Below are positions 1-9,225 of a stretch of DNA of 64,000 nucleotides, piece after piece. The notes beneath the pieces were generated by a model. That model worked only from the letters and a program-made list of their open reading frames with translations, had not been told where the DNA came from and made no database searches. The translations under genes were made by a program, and so were the position numbers. Source of the DNA: Streptomyces sp. NBC_01478. GTDB lineage: Bacteria > Actinomycetota > Actinomycetes > Streptomycetales > Streptomycetaceae. The stretch covers positions 7,049,501 through 7,113,500 of the forward strand of contig NZ_CP109444.1 of NCBI RefSeq assembly GCF_036227225.1, in the 5' to 3' direction. Position 1 is the stretch's first letter, and each line of letters opens with the position of its first letter.

Positions 1-167
1 TGAGGCGGGTGGGTTCGGGTTTGGCGCGCCAGATCCGTCAACCCCTCTTTGTGGGTTGCCTCCGGCACGTATCGTGAGTGGTTGCGGACCGTACGCATCC
101 AGGTATGTAGGCGGAACGGGGCGCAAGGCGAACGGAATTGACCAACCGGGCGGCCGGGGGAGGCAAC

Positions 168-3100
168 GTGGACGACTATGCGGGTCGGGTGCTCGCCGAC
201 CGCTACCGCCTGCCGCTGCCGCCCTCCGACGAGTACGAACTCACCGAGTCCCGGGCCTTCGACACCTACAGCGGGCAGGAAGTCCTGGTACGCCAGGTGC
301 CGTTGCCGGAGGTCGTCGAGGCGGAGGTGCTCGGCGAGGACGGGCTGCCCGACGGGTTCACGGCGCGTGATCGCGGGGCGCGGCGGCCGACCACGGCGCG
401 GACCGCCACACGGCGGCCCACCGATCCGGCGGTACGGCGTGCGGTCGAGGCCGCGCAGGCCGCGGCGCGGATCCCTGATCACCCCCGGCTGGACCAGGTC
501 TTCGACGTGTTCGCCGAGGGCGGTTCGCTGTGGATAGTGAGCGAACTGGTGTCCGCCCAGCCGTTGTCAGCGCTGCTCGTCGAGAAGCCGTTGTCGCCGT
601 ACCGGGCGGCCGAGGTCGCGTCCGACGTGCTGATGGCGCTGCGGGTGCTGCACGCGCACGGCTGGGTGCACCGGAACATCACCGCGCGCACGGTGCTCGT
701 CTGCGACGACGGCCGCGTGATGCTGACCGGGCTCGCGGTCGGAGCGGCGGAGGAGGCACTGTGCGGCTACGACCCGGTGCCGGTCCAGGACGGCGAGGAC
801 GGGGCCGGGGCCGAGGGGCAGCACGGTGCCGGGGCGCCGGGGCGGCAAAGTGGCGGTGCGCAGGGGCAGTTCGGCGGCCGAGCCGGTACGGGACCCGGCG
901 GCGGGGCGGTGGTACCCGCGGGGCCCGGTGCGCAGCAGGGCGGTTCCAGGCACCCCGGGGGTTCCACGGCTCCCGGTGGTTCGACGGCTCCGGCCGGCTT
1001 CATGGCTCCGGGCGGTTCGAGGGCTCCCTCAGGACCGGTGGCTCCAGGCGGTTCTCACTCTCCTTCTCCCTCAGGTCCCCTGGCCGCCGCGGCCGGCTCC
1101 ACAACTCCCGGCGGTTCTACGGTTCCTGCGGTCCCCGGTGACTCCCGCGGAGGCGGCGCCGGTGGTGGCGGGGCGATCGGCTTCGGGGGCGCGCGTGGCG
1201 GTACGGGCGCCGGTGCGGCCCCCGCTGCCGTAGGTCCCGGTGGTGTGGACCCCGAGGCCGCCCGGCGGGCGGCGATCGAGGCGCGGGCCGCCGGAGGGCT
1301 GCCCGGAGTCGGTGTGGAGGGCGGCGGCGGGAGCGGGTCCTCCGCCGCGCCGGCCCGCAGGGAAGCGGAGGCAGGCGGTGACGTCCGGGCCGCGCGGGCC
1401 GGGGCGATCGCCGCGTACCGGGCCGGCGCGCGAGCCGCTGCCCGCGTGCAGGAGACCCAGCCGGGGCGCCCTGCGCTGCCCGGTGCCCGGCCGGCGGCGG
1501 AGGACGACCGCGGCGCCGCACAGGCCAACGGTTCGGCCCAACTGCCGTACTCCGGCGGCAACGGCGTGGAACACACGGCCGGCACCACGCCCCCCGGCCA
1601 GATAGCCGACCCCTACGGCGTCCGCAACACCGCCTGGCACGACGCGACACCGCGCCCCGGCGCCCCGTCCCCGACAGACACGTTCCTCGGCCCGGACGCC
1701 CAGGCTCACGGCGGCGAGGCTCGTCCCTACGGCCCGGCCATCCCGGCTGACGGTGGCGAGGCTCGTCCCTACGACACGGCCGTTCCGGCTGACGGCGCCG
1801 ACGTCCATCCCTACGGCGGAGACACTCGTCCCTACGGTGCGGGTACCTCGGGCCGCGGCACGGACACGTATCCCTACGGTGCGGGTACCGCCGCCCATGG
1901 CACGGAGACGTCCCCCTACGGTGCGGGTCCCGCGCCCCACGGCACGGACACGTCCCCCTACGGCGTCCGCCAGCCCGCCGCCGGTCAACCCGTCGTACCC
2001 CCTGCCGGTAATCCGCACCTTCCCACTCCCGCGAACTCTCCCCGCCCCCCGGCCCGTTGGGACGAACTCGCCGCCGCCGGTGCTCCCGCCCGTCGGGGTC
2101 CCGCCACCGCGCTGGCCGCCGAGCGGGCTCGGCAGGTGCGGATGACGGTGGTGGGACCGGTCACCGAGCGGTGGGCGCCTGAGCAGGCTGTGCCGGTGCA
2201 CGAGAACTGGCAGTTGGCCGCGCCGATCGGGCCGGCCACCGATCTGTGGGCGCTGGGGGCGTTGCTCTTCCGGGCCGTGCAGGGGCATGCGCCGTATCCC
2301 GAGGAGGCGACCGCCGAGCTCGTGCAGCTCGTGTGTGCGGAGCCGCCCGCCTTCGCGGAGGAGTGCGGGCCGCTGCGGCCGGTCGTCGAGTCGCTGTTGC
2401 GGCAGGACCCGACCGAGCGGCTCGACTTCGAGGAACTGCGGGGCTGGCTGCGGTCGTTGGTGCGTTCCGCGCCCGAGCCCGAGGCCGGTACGTATGTCGT
2501 CGCCACCCCGCCCACCGACCCGCGGCGGCTGCCGATCGTGCGCAGGCGCGGCGAGTTGGTGCGCAGGCGCCGGGCCGGGCTGCCCGCGACCAGTCCGCAC
2601 GGCCGGCACAAGCGGGCCAAGCAGGAGATCGAAGGCTCGCCCCGGCGGCTGGGCCGGACTCTGCTCATCCTCATATTCCTGCTGCTGGCCGGTGCCGTCG
2701 CCTACGCCATGCTCTTCCTGCCCAAGTCCGGGGAGGACACCGGTGCCGGGCAGGGGGACAGGACGGGAGCAGCGGGGGACGTCAGCCCCGCGCCCAGCGA
2801 GTCCTCGGCCGCGGCGAGCAGCCAGCCGCAGCCCGACCAGACCTCGCCCGCGGCGGGCAACAGCCCCTCCACGTCCGCCGGTTCGACCCCGACGGGGAGC
2901 GGCTCGAACGTCGCCGACGGCTTCGTGCTGCGCAAGGACTCCGAGGGGTTCCAGATCGCCGTCGCCAAGGGCTGGACCCGCACGCCCAAGAACGGGAGCG
3001 GCCAAGTCGTCTACTCGCACGGCGACTTCGAGCTGATCGTCGTGGCGGGGCGGGACAGTGCCACGACGAACGGCAGCGATCCGATGGTGTATCAGCGGGA

Positions 3101-3365
3101 CAAGGAGCGGGAGTTGGCGCCCTACCGTGCGTCCAGTTGGGCCACGGCGACCGGGCTGCGGACCATCACGGTGGGCGGAAAGACCATGGCCGAGGGGCAG
3201 TTCACCTGGACGGACAGCCAGGGCGGCGACCTGTTCGTGCGCAACATGGCGTTCCTCATCGACGGCCGCTACCACATCGTGCAGGTACGCGGCCCGGAGG
3301 CCCAACGGGACGAGGTGACACGGCTGTACGAGCAGGCGTCGTCGACCTACCAGTACACCGGGTGA
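168..3365 (+). CDS. Hanks-type pseudokinase with very long internal insert, membrane anchored
   Basis: Protein of about 1065 aa. GTG 168 is chosen because a GGGGGAGG Shine-Dalgarno precedes it; an in-frame TTG at 138 is the alternative. The N-lobe VAIK lysine appears replaced (VLVRQV), the catalytic loop reads HRNITARTVLV (Asn for the HRD Asp) near residue 169, and DFG is replaced by LTGLA near residue 187, so catalysis is unlikely. Residues about 200-680 are a Gly/Pro/Ala-rich then YGAG-repeat insert. The kinase C-lobe resumes with ATDLWALGALLFRAVQG near residue 685. A membrane helix (LLILIFLLLAGAVAYAMLFL) lies near residues 830-850, followed by an extracytoplasmic domain at about 915-1064. 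It is first of five kinase-type genes in a row. A scaffold or allosteric partner of the active kinases is inference; no such role is shown. Confidence 0.85.
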   Translation: MDDYAGRVLADRYRLPLPPSDEYELTESRAFDTYSGQEVLVRQVPLPEVVEAEVLGEDGLPDGFTARDRGARRPTTARTATRRPTDPAVRRAVEAAQAAARIPDHPRLDQVFDVFAEGGSLWIVSELVSAQPLSALLVEKPLSPYRAAEVASDVLMALRVLHAHGWVHRNITARTVLVCDDGRVMLTGLAVGAAEEALCGYDPVPVQDGEDGAGAEGQHGAGAPGRQSGGAQGQFGGRAGTGPGGGAVVPAGPGAQQGGSRHPGGSTAPGGSTAPAGFMAPGGSRAPSGPVAPGGSHSPSPSGPLAAAAGSTTPGGSTVPAVPGDSRGGGAGGGGAIGFGGARGGTGAGAAPAAVGPGGVDPEAARRAAIEARAAGGLPGVGVEGGGGSGSSAAPARREAEAGGDVRAARAGAIAAYRAGARAAARVQETQPGRPALPGARPAAEDDRGAAQANGSAQLPYSGGNGVEHTAGTTPPGQIADPYGVRNTAWHDATPRPGAPSPTDTFLGPDAQAHGGEARPYGPAIPADGGEARPYDTAVPADGADVHPYGGDTRPYGAGTSGRGTDTYPYGAGTAAHGTETSPYGAGPAPHGTDTSPYGVRQPAAGQPVVPPAGNPHLPTPANSPRPPARWDELAAAGAPARRGPATALAAERARQVRMTVVGPVTERWAPEQAVPVHENWQLAAPIGPATDLWALGALLFRAVQGHAPYPEEATAELVQLVCAEPPAFAEECGPLRPVVESLLRQDPTERLDFEELRGWLRSLVRSAPEPEAGTYVVATPPTDPRRLPIVRRRGELVRRRRAGLPATSPHGRHKRAKQEIEGSPRRLGRTLLILIFLLLAGAVAYAMLFLPKSGEDTGAGQGDRTGAAGDVSPAPSESSAAASSQPQPDQTSPAAGNSPSTSAGSTPTGSGSNVADGFVLRKDSEGFQIAVAKGWTRTPKNGSGQVVYSHGDFELIVVAGRDSATTNGSDPMVYQRDKERELAPYRASSWATATGLRTITVGGKTMAEGQFTWTDSQGGDLFVRNMAFLIDGRYHIVQVRGPEAQRDEVTRLYEQASSTYQYTG

Positions 3366-3513
3366 CCTGCGAAGGCGGCTCGCCGTAGCCCCATGGTTCC
3401 CGTTCGGGCGCAGAAGCGACAACCGTCACAGTGCGGTCTCCGTGGTACCCCGCTGGTTCCCTGGACGAGGGCCTGTCCTTACGCTGAGCCTGTCAAGAGC
3501 ATTGCGGGGAAAC

Positions 3514-5265
3514 GTGAATCAGATGCAGGGCCTGCTCCTCGCGGGGCGCTATCGGCTGGCCGAATCGATCGGCAGCGGCGGCATGGGCCGGGTGTGGCGT
3601 GCCCACGACGAGGTGCTGCACCGGGCCGTCGCCATCAAGGAGTTGACGGCCGCGCTCTATGTGTCCGAGAGCGACCAGCCGAGACTTCTGGCGCGCACCC
3701 GCGCCGAGGCGCGCGCCGCCGCCCGGATCAACCACTCCGCCGTCGTCACCGTCCACGACGTACTCGAACACGACGGCCGCCCCTGGATCGTCATGGAGCT
3801 GGTCGAGGGCAACTCGCTGGCCGACGAGGTCAAGGAGCAGGGCCGGATCGAGCCGGCCGAGGCCGCGCGCGTCGGCGTGTGGGTGGTGCGCGCGCTGCGC
3901 GCCGCGCACGCCGCCGGCGTCCTGCACCGTGACGTGAAGCCGGGCAACGTGCTGCTCGGGCAGGACGGCCGGGTGCTGCTCACCGACTTCGGCATCGCGC
4001 AGATCGAGGGCGACAGCACCATCACGCGTACGGGAGAGGTCGTCGGCTCCGTCGACTACCTCGCCCCCGAGCGCGTCCGCGGCGCCGATCCCGGACCCTC
4101 CTCCGACCTGTGGGCGCTGGGCGCCACGCTCTACACGGCCGTCGAGGGCCGTTCGCCGTTCCGCCGCACCTCGCCGCTGTCCACCATGCAGGCCGTCGTC
4201 GAGGAGGAGGCCGGCGAGCTGCGGTACGCCGGCCCGCTCGCACCCGTCATCGCCGCGCTGCTGAACAAGGATCCCGCGCTGCGGCCCGACGCGGACCAGA
4301 CCGAGCAGATGCTCGCGGAGGCCGCCGAGGGGCGCCGGCCGCGGTCGGCGCAGGAGTGGCTGCCGACGCAGCACGTGGGCTCGCGGGCCGAGAGTTTCAC
4401 CCAGGACACGCCCGGCACGGGCGCGACGCCGTACGCGCCGGGAGCCTCGGGTGCGACTCCGTATCCGTCGGGGGCCTCGGGTGCGACGCCGTACCCGTCG
4501 GTGGCCTTGGGCGCGGTGCCCTATCCGTCGGCGACCGGGTCGGCCACCCACCAGACGCCTCTCGTCGGCGGTACGGCCATCCCGCCCGCCTCGCTCGTCC
4601 CGCCCAGGCGCCGCCGGTTCCGTTCGGTCGTCCTGGTGGTCGTCCTCGCCGCGCTCGTCGGCGGCGGTACGGCGCTGGGACTGCAGAAGTGGCACCAGGA
4701 CCGGGAGTCGGTCGGGAGCCCCGGCGCCACCACCTCGCAGAGCCCCTCGGGCGGTGCCTCGGCCTCGACCTCGGCTCCGGCGCAGGGTTCCCTTCCCGCC
4801 AACTGGGAGATCCACCACGACCCTTGGGGCTTCGACATCTCGCTCCCCAAGGGCTGGTCGCGGAAGGTCTACAGCGACAGCGGCGGCATCAAGCAGGTCG
4901 ACTACACGCCCGACAGCGGGAAGCACTTCGTCCGCATCGCCATCGACGCCACCCCGGACTTTCCCACCGCGTACGCCCACCAGTTGGACCTGGAAGTGCA
5001 GCTCCGGCGCCTGGTCGACTACAACAGGGTGACCCTGGAGGAGAACACCTACCGCGACCGTCCGGGCTCCCTCTGGGACTACACCTGGACCGCGCAGGCG
5101 AAGGACACCCCCTACCCGGGGCCGCGGCGCGCCATCGAGGAGACCTACATGTCCCGTGACGGCGTCGAGTTCGCGATCTACATGTCGTCGCCGGCCGCCG
5201 ACTGGGCCACGACGAGCGCGCAGTTCAAGTCGGTCCTGCAGACCTGGAGTCCCGGCTCGGGCTGA
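3514..5265 (+). CDS. Ser/Thr protein kinase, transmembrane, with extracytoplasmic sensor-like domain
   Basis: About 583 aa. GTG 3514 follows a GCGGGGA ribosome site; an upstream in-frame ATG at 3442 has none. The kinase domain is intact: P-loop GSGGMGRVW, VAIKEL lysine, HRDVKPGNVLL, DFGIAQ and the SVDYLAPE substrate segment. A linker with repeated GATPYPSGAS units follows, then a membrane helix (VVLVVVLAALVGGGTALGL), then a domain of about 155 aa beginning WEIHHDPWGFDISLPKGW. That domain resembles those of the neighbouring kinases. Active eukaryotic-like Ser/Thr kinases of this type phosphorylate cytoplasmic targets in response to an extracellular cue; the cue is unknown here. In S. coelicolor a corresponding five-kinase cluster has been linked to spore-wall formation (recalled, not checked). 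Confidence 0.9.
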   Translation: MNQMQGLLLAGRYRLAESIGSGGMGRVWRAHDEVLHRAVAIKELTAALYVSESDQPRLLARTRAEARAAARINHSAVVTVHDVLEHDGRPWIVMELVEGNSLADEVKEQGRIEPAEAARVGVWVVRALRAAHAAGVLHRDVKPGNVLLGQDGRVLLTDFGIAQIEGDSTITRTGEVVGSVDYLAPERVRGADPGPSSDLWALGATLYTAVEGRSPFRRTSPLSTMQAVVEEEAGELRYAGPLAPVIAALLNKDPALRPDADQTEQMLAEAAEGRRPRSAQEWLPTQHVGSRAESFTQDTPGTGATPYAPGASGATPYPSGASGATPYPSVALGAVPYPSATGSATHQTPLVGGTAIPPASLVPPRRRRFRSVVLVVVLAALVGGGTALGLQKWHQDRESVGSPGATTSQSPSGGASASTSAPAQGSLPANWEIHHDPWGFDISLPKGWSRKVYSDSGGIKQVDYTPDSGKHFVRIAIDATPDFPTAYAHQLDLEVQLRRLVDYNRVTLEENTYRDRPGSLWDYTWTAQAKDTPYPGPRRAIEETYMSRDGVEFAIYMSSPAADWATTSAQFKSVLQTWSPGSG

Positions 5266-5282
5266 CGGCTGCCGGTTGCGTC

Positions 5283-6998
5283 ATGATGGTGCGCATGGGG
5301 ACCGAGGGGGACAACGTCCGGGTGATCGCCGGGCGTTACCGACTGGAGCAGCGGCTCGGGCGCGGTGGCATGGGCGTCGTGTGGCGGGCGACCGACCAAC
5401 TCCTGGGCCGGCAGGTCGCCGTCAAGGAGGTCGCCCAGGACGACACCCTCTCCGAGGAGGAGGCCCGCCGGCACCGTGACCGCACGCTGCGCGAGGCACG
5501 GGCGGTGGCGCAGTTGCGGCACCCGCACATCATCGTCGTGCACGACGTCGTCGAGCAGGACGAACGGCCGTACATCGTCATGGAGTTGATCGGTGGCGGT
5601 TCGCTCGCCGACCGGATCTCCAGTCGTGGCCCGGTCGACGCCGACGAGGCCGCGCGGATCGGGATCGCCCTGCTCGGCGCGCTGCGCACGGCACACGCGG
5701 CGGGCATCCTGCACCGGGACATCAAACCGGCGAACGTACTGCTGGAGCCGGCCACCGACCGGGCGGACTCCGGCCGAGCCGATTCCGACCGCGTCGTCCT
5801 GACCGACTTCGGCATCGCGCAGGTCGCGGGTGCCACGACGCTCAGCGAGAGCGGTGTGTTCGTCGGCTCGCCCGAGTACACCGCGCCGGAGCGGATGTCG
5901 GGCGCGCGGACCGGTCCCGCGTCCGACCTGTGGTCCCTCGGCGCGCTGCTGTGCACGGTGCTGAGCGGTGAATCGCCGTTCCGGCGCGACTCGTTGGGCG
6001 GCATCCTGCACGCGGTCGTCGTCGACGAGATCCGCCCGCCCGAGCAGGTCCGGCCACTGCTTCCCGTCGTACGAGGGCTGCTCGAGCGCGATCCGGAACG
6101 GCGGCTGGGGGCGGCGGAGGCGGAGCGGATGCTGCGGGCCTTCCTGGAGACCGGGCGCACGCCGGGCGCCGCGCCTTCGGACCGTACGGCGCACCCGGCG
6201 CCGGGCTACACACCGACCCAACGGGACGTGCCGAAAAGGCGGTTGGCCACCCAGGCGGCACCGCAGGACCCCGCGCACTCCGGGACGGCGGAGCAGCAGT
6301 CGCCGCCCCGGCGTTCCACGCGCGGTGTGCTCGTGGCGGCGTTGCTGGTCGCGGCGATGGCGGGGGCCGGAGTGTCGGCCGCCGCGCTCCTGATGCGAGG
6401 GGACGGCGCCGGGGGCGCCGCCGCGCCGGTGAGTTCGGCGCCGTCGACGTCCACGAGTGCCGGTACCTCGGCACCACCGTCCTCGACCCCCTCGAAGAGT
6501 TCCCCCACCCCCTCGAAGAGCCCCGACACCCCCTCGAAGAGTCCCAACACCCCTACCGCGCCCTCCGGTTACCGCATCGCCCACGACCCCGACGGCTTCG
6601 CCCTCGCCGTACCGGAGGACTTCGTGCGCGTACCGCAGGGTGAGCGCATCTTCTACATGTCGCCGGGGGAGACCTTCCGCCTGGGCATCAAGATGACCGA
6701 CCCCGAAACGGGCGGCCCGCTCGCGGTGATGAAGAGCGCGGCGGCCGAGGGGGCGGACACGAACCCCGGTTACCACGACGGCAAGGTCACCGACACCACG
6801 CACTACGGACACCCCGCCGCGCTCTGGGAGTTCAGTTGGAACGGCTTCAGCACGGCGGAGGGGCCCCGGCACACGTACGACATGTGCTGGGAGGAGGACG
6901 GCCGGATGTACGACGTGTGGGTGTCGGCGCCGGTCGGGAAGGTGCGGGAGGCGAAGGAGTACTTCGACGTCGCGCTGGACACGTTCGGACCGGCATAA
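5283..6998 (+). CDS. Ser/Thr protein kinase, transmembrane
   Basis: Up to 571 aa. The start is uncertain: ATGs at 5283, 5286 and 5295 lack a clear ribosome site, while GTG 5322 has GAGGGGG 11 nt upstream and would place the kinase domain at the very N-terminus. Motifs are complete: GRGGMGVVW, VAVKEV, HRDIKPANVLL, DFGIAQ. A short Asp/Arg/Ser-rich insert (TDRADSGRADSDR) sits between the HRD and DFG segments. Then come a Pro-rich tail, a membrane helix (GVLVAALLVAAMAGAGVSAAALL), a PSKS-repeat stalk, and an extracytoplasmic domain starting YRIAHDPDGFALAVPEDF. It is 17 nt downstream of the preceding kinase gene, so probably cotranscribed. Confidence 0.88.
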   Translation: MMVRMGTEGDNVRVIAGRYRLEQRLGRGGMGVVWRATDQLLGRQVAVKEVAQDDTLSEEEARRHRDRTLREARAVAQLRHPHIIVVHDVVEQDERPYIVMELIGGGSLADRISSRGPVDADEAARIGIALLGALRTAHAAGILHRDIKPANVLLEPATDRADSGRADSDRVVLTDFGIAQVAGATTLSESGVFVGSPEYTAPERMSGARTGPASDLWSLGALLCTVLSGESPFRRDSLGGILHAVVVDEIRPPEQVRPLLPVVRGLLERDPERRLGAAEAERMLRAFLETGRTPGAAPSDRTAHPAPGYTPTQRDVPKRRLATQAAPQDPAHSGTAEQQSPPRRSTRGVLVAALLVAAMAGAGVSAAALLMRGDGAGGAAAPVSSAPSTSTSAGTSAPPSSTPSKSSPTPSKSPDTPSKSPNTPTAPSGYRIAHDPDGFALAVPEDFVRVPQGERIFYMSPGETFRLGIKMTDPETGGPLAVMKSAAAEGADTNPGYHDGKVTDTTHYGHPAALWEFSWNGFSTAEGPRHTYDMCWEEDGRMYDVWVSAPVGKVREAKEYFDVALDTFGPA

Positions 6999-7090
6999 AA
7001 GGGAGATAGGTGACCGTTCGAGTCACGGGTGTGTGACCGGAAAGCATTCCCTGTGGATACCGGAGCGGTCGCCGCGATATGGATGGACGT

Positions 7091-8812
7091 ATGAGCAGCG
7101 ACGGGGGAGCCCGACACGGAGCCGACGAGCCGACGAGTTTCGCTCTGCAACCACCGGCTTTGCAGCCATCGGCTCCGCAATCACCGGCTTTGCAGCCATC
7201 GGCTCCGCAATCACCGGCTTTGCAGCCATCGGCTCCGCAGCCGCCGAACCCGCGCACGGCCGTGCCGGTGCAGGTGCCGCACCCGGACAATCCCTACGCG
7301 ACGCCCGCCCCGGCGCCCGACCCCGGCACCGGGCGGCTCATAGCCGAGCGGTACCGGCTGCTCGGCAAGCTCGGGCACGGCGGGATGGGCACGGTGTGGC
7401 GCGCCAAGGACGAGACGGTGGACCGCGAGGTCGCCGTCAAGGAACCGCGCGTCCCGGATCATCTTCCCGAACGCGAACGTGCCAACGCTTTCGAGCGGAT
7501 GCGCCGCGAGGCCCGCGCGGCGGCCCGGCTCGACCACCCGGCCGTCGTGAACGTGCACGACGTGGCCGTCGTCGACGGTCAGCCGTGGATCGTGATGGAA
7601 CTGGTGACCGGCCGCTCGCTGGGCGACGCGTTGCAGGAGGGCACCCTCGACGCACGCGACGCGGCCCGGATCGGCCTTCAGGTGCTCGGCGCGCTGGAGG
7701 CCGCGCACGCGGCGGGCGTCCTGCACCGTGACGTCAAGCCGGACAACGTCCTGCTGGGCCGCTACGACCGGGTCGTCCTGACCGACTTCGGCATCGCCCA
7801 GATCGAGGGCGAGACGAACCTGACGGACACCGGCGGTTTCGTCGGCTCGCCCGAATACATCGCGCCGGAACGGGTGTTGGGCCAACGCCCCGGCCCCGCC
7901 TCCGACCTCTGGTCCCTCGGTGTGGTCCTGTACGCGGCGACGGAGGGCGTCTCGCCGTTCCGCCGCAGCAACACCCCCGCCACCCTCCAGTCGGTCCTCA
8001 ACGCCGCGCCCGCACCGCCGACTTCGGCGCCGGGCCCGCTCGCCGCACTCATCACCGGCCTGCTGGCCAAGGACCCGTCGAGCCGCCCGAACGCGGCCCA
8101 GGTGCGTGCCGTACTCGAATCGGTGGCGAACCCGCCCGCGCCGTCCTCGACGCAGGAGGTGCGGTACGTCGAAAGACCCGGCGGAAGACGCCGGCCCGGC
8201 CGCAAGACGTGGTTCGGGCTCGGTGCCGTGGTCGTCGCGGCGGCGGTGGCAGCCGCGTACGTGGTGTTCGGCAACCCGTTCGCGGGGCCGCTGCCGCACG
8301 GCTGGGCGAAGCATCACGTGTCCGATGTGGCCGCGACGCTCGCCGTCCCGGCCGCGTACCAGCGGACCACCCCCGACCGCACTTCGGACAAGAGCCACTG
8401 GGTCACGTACACCGATCCGAGCGGCAGCATCTGGATCTTCCTGAGCCTCGACAAGAAGTCCGAGGACACCAACGGCTACATCAAGGACTCGGCGGCGGCC
8501 GAAATGTACTCGGACAACGGCGACTTCAAGACCAGCGGCAGTGTCGACCTCGACATGGGCAAGGCCACGGAGACCGTCCCGAAGCCGACCGGCACGTACC
8601 AGGGCCGACCGTCGGCCGAGAATACGGTCACCTACGACTCCGACGACACCCAGAACCCCCTCCCGCGCGAGCTGAGGATCCTCTACTACAAGACCTCCGC
8701 CGGCGACATGTACCGGCTCATCGTCAGCTACCCGGGCAAGGGCGACTTCACGGCCCGCGGCCGCGAGGTGGCGCGGGCGGCGATCGCGAACCTGGACATC
8801 GACACGCTGTGA
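7091..8812 (+). CDS. Ser/Thr protein kinase, transmembrane, with N-terminal repeat tail
   Basis: 573 aa from ATG 7091 (ATG 7079 is in frame but less likely). Unlike its neighbours it carries about 85 residues before the kinase domain, including a triplicated ten-residue ALQPSAPQSP unit, followed by GHGGMGTVW, VAVKEPR, HRDVKPDNVLL and DFGIAQ. After a single helix (WFGLGAVVVAAAVAAAYVVFG), an extracytoplasmic domain starts WAKHHVSDVAATLAVPAAY. All catalytic residues are present. Its stop codon overlaps the GTG start of the next small gene (GTGA), indicating translational coupling. Substrates and signal are unknown. Confidence 0.9.
   Translation: MSSDGGARHGADEPTSFALQPPALQPSAPQSPALQPSAPQSPALQPSAPQPPNPRTAVPVQVPHPDNPYATPAPAPDPGTGRLIAERYRLLGKLGHGGMGTVWRAKDETVDREVAVKEPRVPDHLPERERANAFERMRREARAAARLDHPAVVNVHDVAVVDGQPWIVMELVTGRSLGDALQEGTLDARDAARIGLQVLGALEAAHAAGVLHRDVKPDNVLLGRYDRVVLTDFGIAQIEGETNLTDTGGFVGSPEYIAPERVLGQRPGPASDLWSLGVVLYAATEGVSPFRRSNTPATLQSVLNAAPAPPTSAPGPLAALITGLLAKDPSSRPNAAQVRAVLESVANPPAPSSTQEVRYVERPGGRRRPGRKTWFGLGAVVVAAAVAAAYVVFGNPFAGPLPHGWAKHHVSDVAATLAVPAAYQRTTPDRTSDKSHWVTYTDPSGSIWIFLSLDKKSEDTNGYIKDSAAAEMYSDNGDFKTSGSVDLDMGKATETVPKPTGTYQGRPSAENTVTYDSDDTQNPLPRELRILYYKTSAGDMYRLIVSYPGKGDFTARGREVARAAIANLDIDTL
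7151..7240 (+). repeat. Three tandem 30-bp repeats inside a kinase gene
   Basis: Three nearly identical 30-bp units at 7151-7180, 7181-7210 and 7211-7240, differing only at the first two bases of unit one and the last base of unit three. Being a multiple of three, they preserve frame and encode repeated ALQPSAPQSP. The near identity suggests recent slippage expansion, so copy number may vary between strains. Confidence 0.95.
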
Positions 8813-9225
8813 GCGGCGGTACGGACGCCGAGCTCGCGGTCATGAGCGTGCGCGCGCTCGGCGACCGCGGTCTGCCGCGCGACGTGATCGACGTGTACGC
8901 CGCCCGCCACCTCTACTCCGCCGTGGAACTGGAGCAGTTGGGCCTGCGCGACGGCGGAGCGGACTTCGACCTCTTCGGGCTGCGGGACCGGTTGGAGAGC
9001 GTGGTCTGGGTGAGCGACGAGGAGTTCACGGCCCACGGACTCGATGCGCGGGAGATCGCGGAACTGCGGCGGTGGGCCCTGGAGTGGGAGTCCGACTTGG
9101 GGCTGCGGCTCGCCGAGGAGTACGCGGACGAGCCGGATCCCGATGAATGCCAAGTTGCGGCACCTCAGAGGGAGTTGGACGCGCGTCGACAAGGCCGTAC
9201 CCGGCACGGTACTGATGGGGCATGA
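8809..9225 (+). CDS. Small protein of unknown function between two kinase genes
   Basis: 138 aa, predicted soluble, with no signal peptide or membrane helix. GTG 8809 overlaps the preceding kinase stop (GTGA), and its own stop overlaps the ATG of the next kinase (ATGA at 9222-9225), so all three are probably translated as a coupled unit. It is rich in Leu/Glu/Asp/Arg with predicted helical stretches (ALGDRGLPRDVIDVY, LRRWALEWESDLGLRLAEEY). An alternative start is ATG 8842. I do not recognise the family. Its position suggests a partner or regulator of the flanking kinases (inference). Confidence 0.75.
   Translation: MSGGTDAELAVMSVRALGDRGLPRDVIDVYAARHLYSAVELEQLGLRDGGADFDLFGLRDRLESVVWVSDEEFTAHGLDAREIAELRRWALEWESDLGLRLAEEYADEPDPDECQVAAPQRELDARRQGRTRHGTDGA

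Noticed and set aside
1..137. Hairpin AACCC-CTCTTTGT-GGGTT near 40-57
   Set aside because: Five-bp stem only; too weak to call a terminator for an unseen upstream gene.
1071..3422. 783-codon minus-strand open frame opposite the pseudokinase
   Set aside because: Arg/Gly/Val-rich shadow composition from high-GC codon bias; the plus strand has recognisable domains.
7151..7240. Regular 30-bp repeats as a possible CRISPR array
   Set aside because: No spacers, in-frame within a kinase gene, no cas genes nearby.
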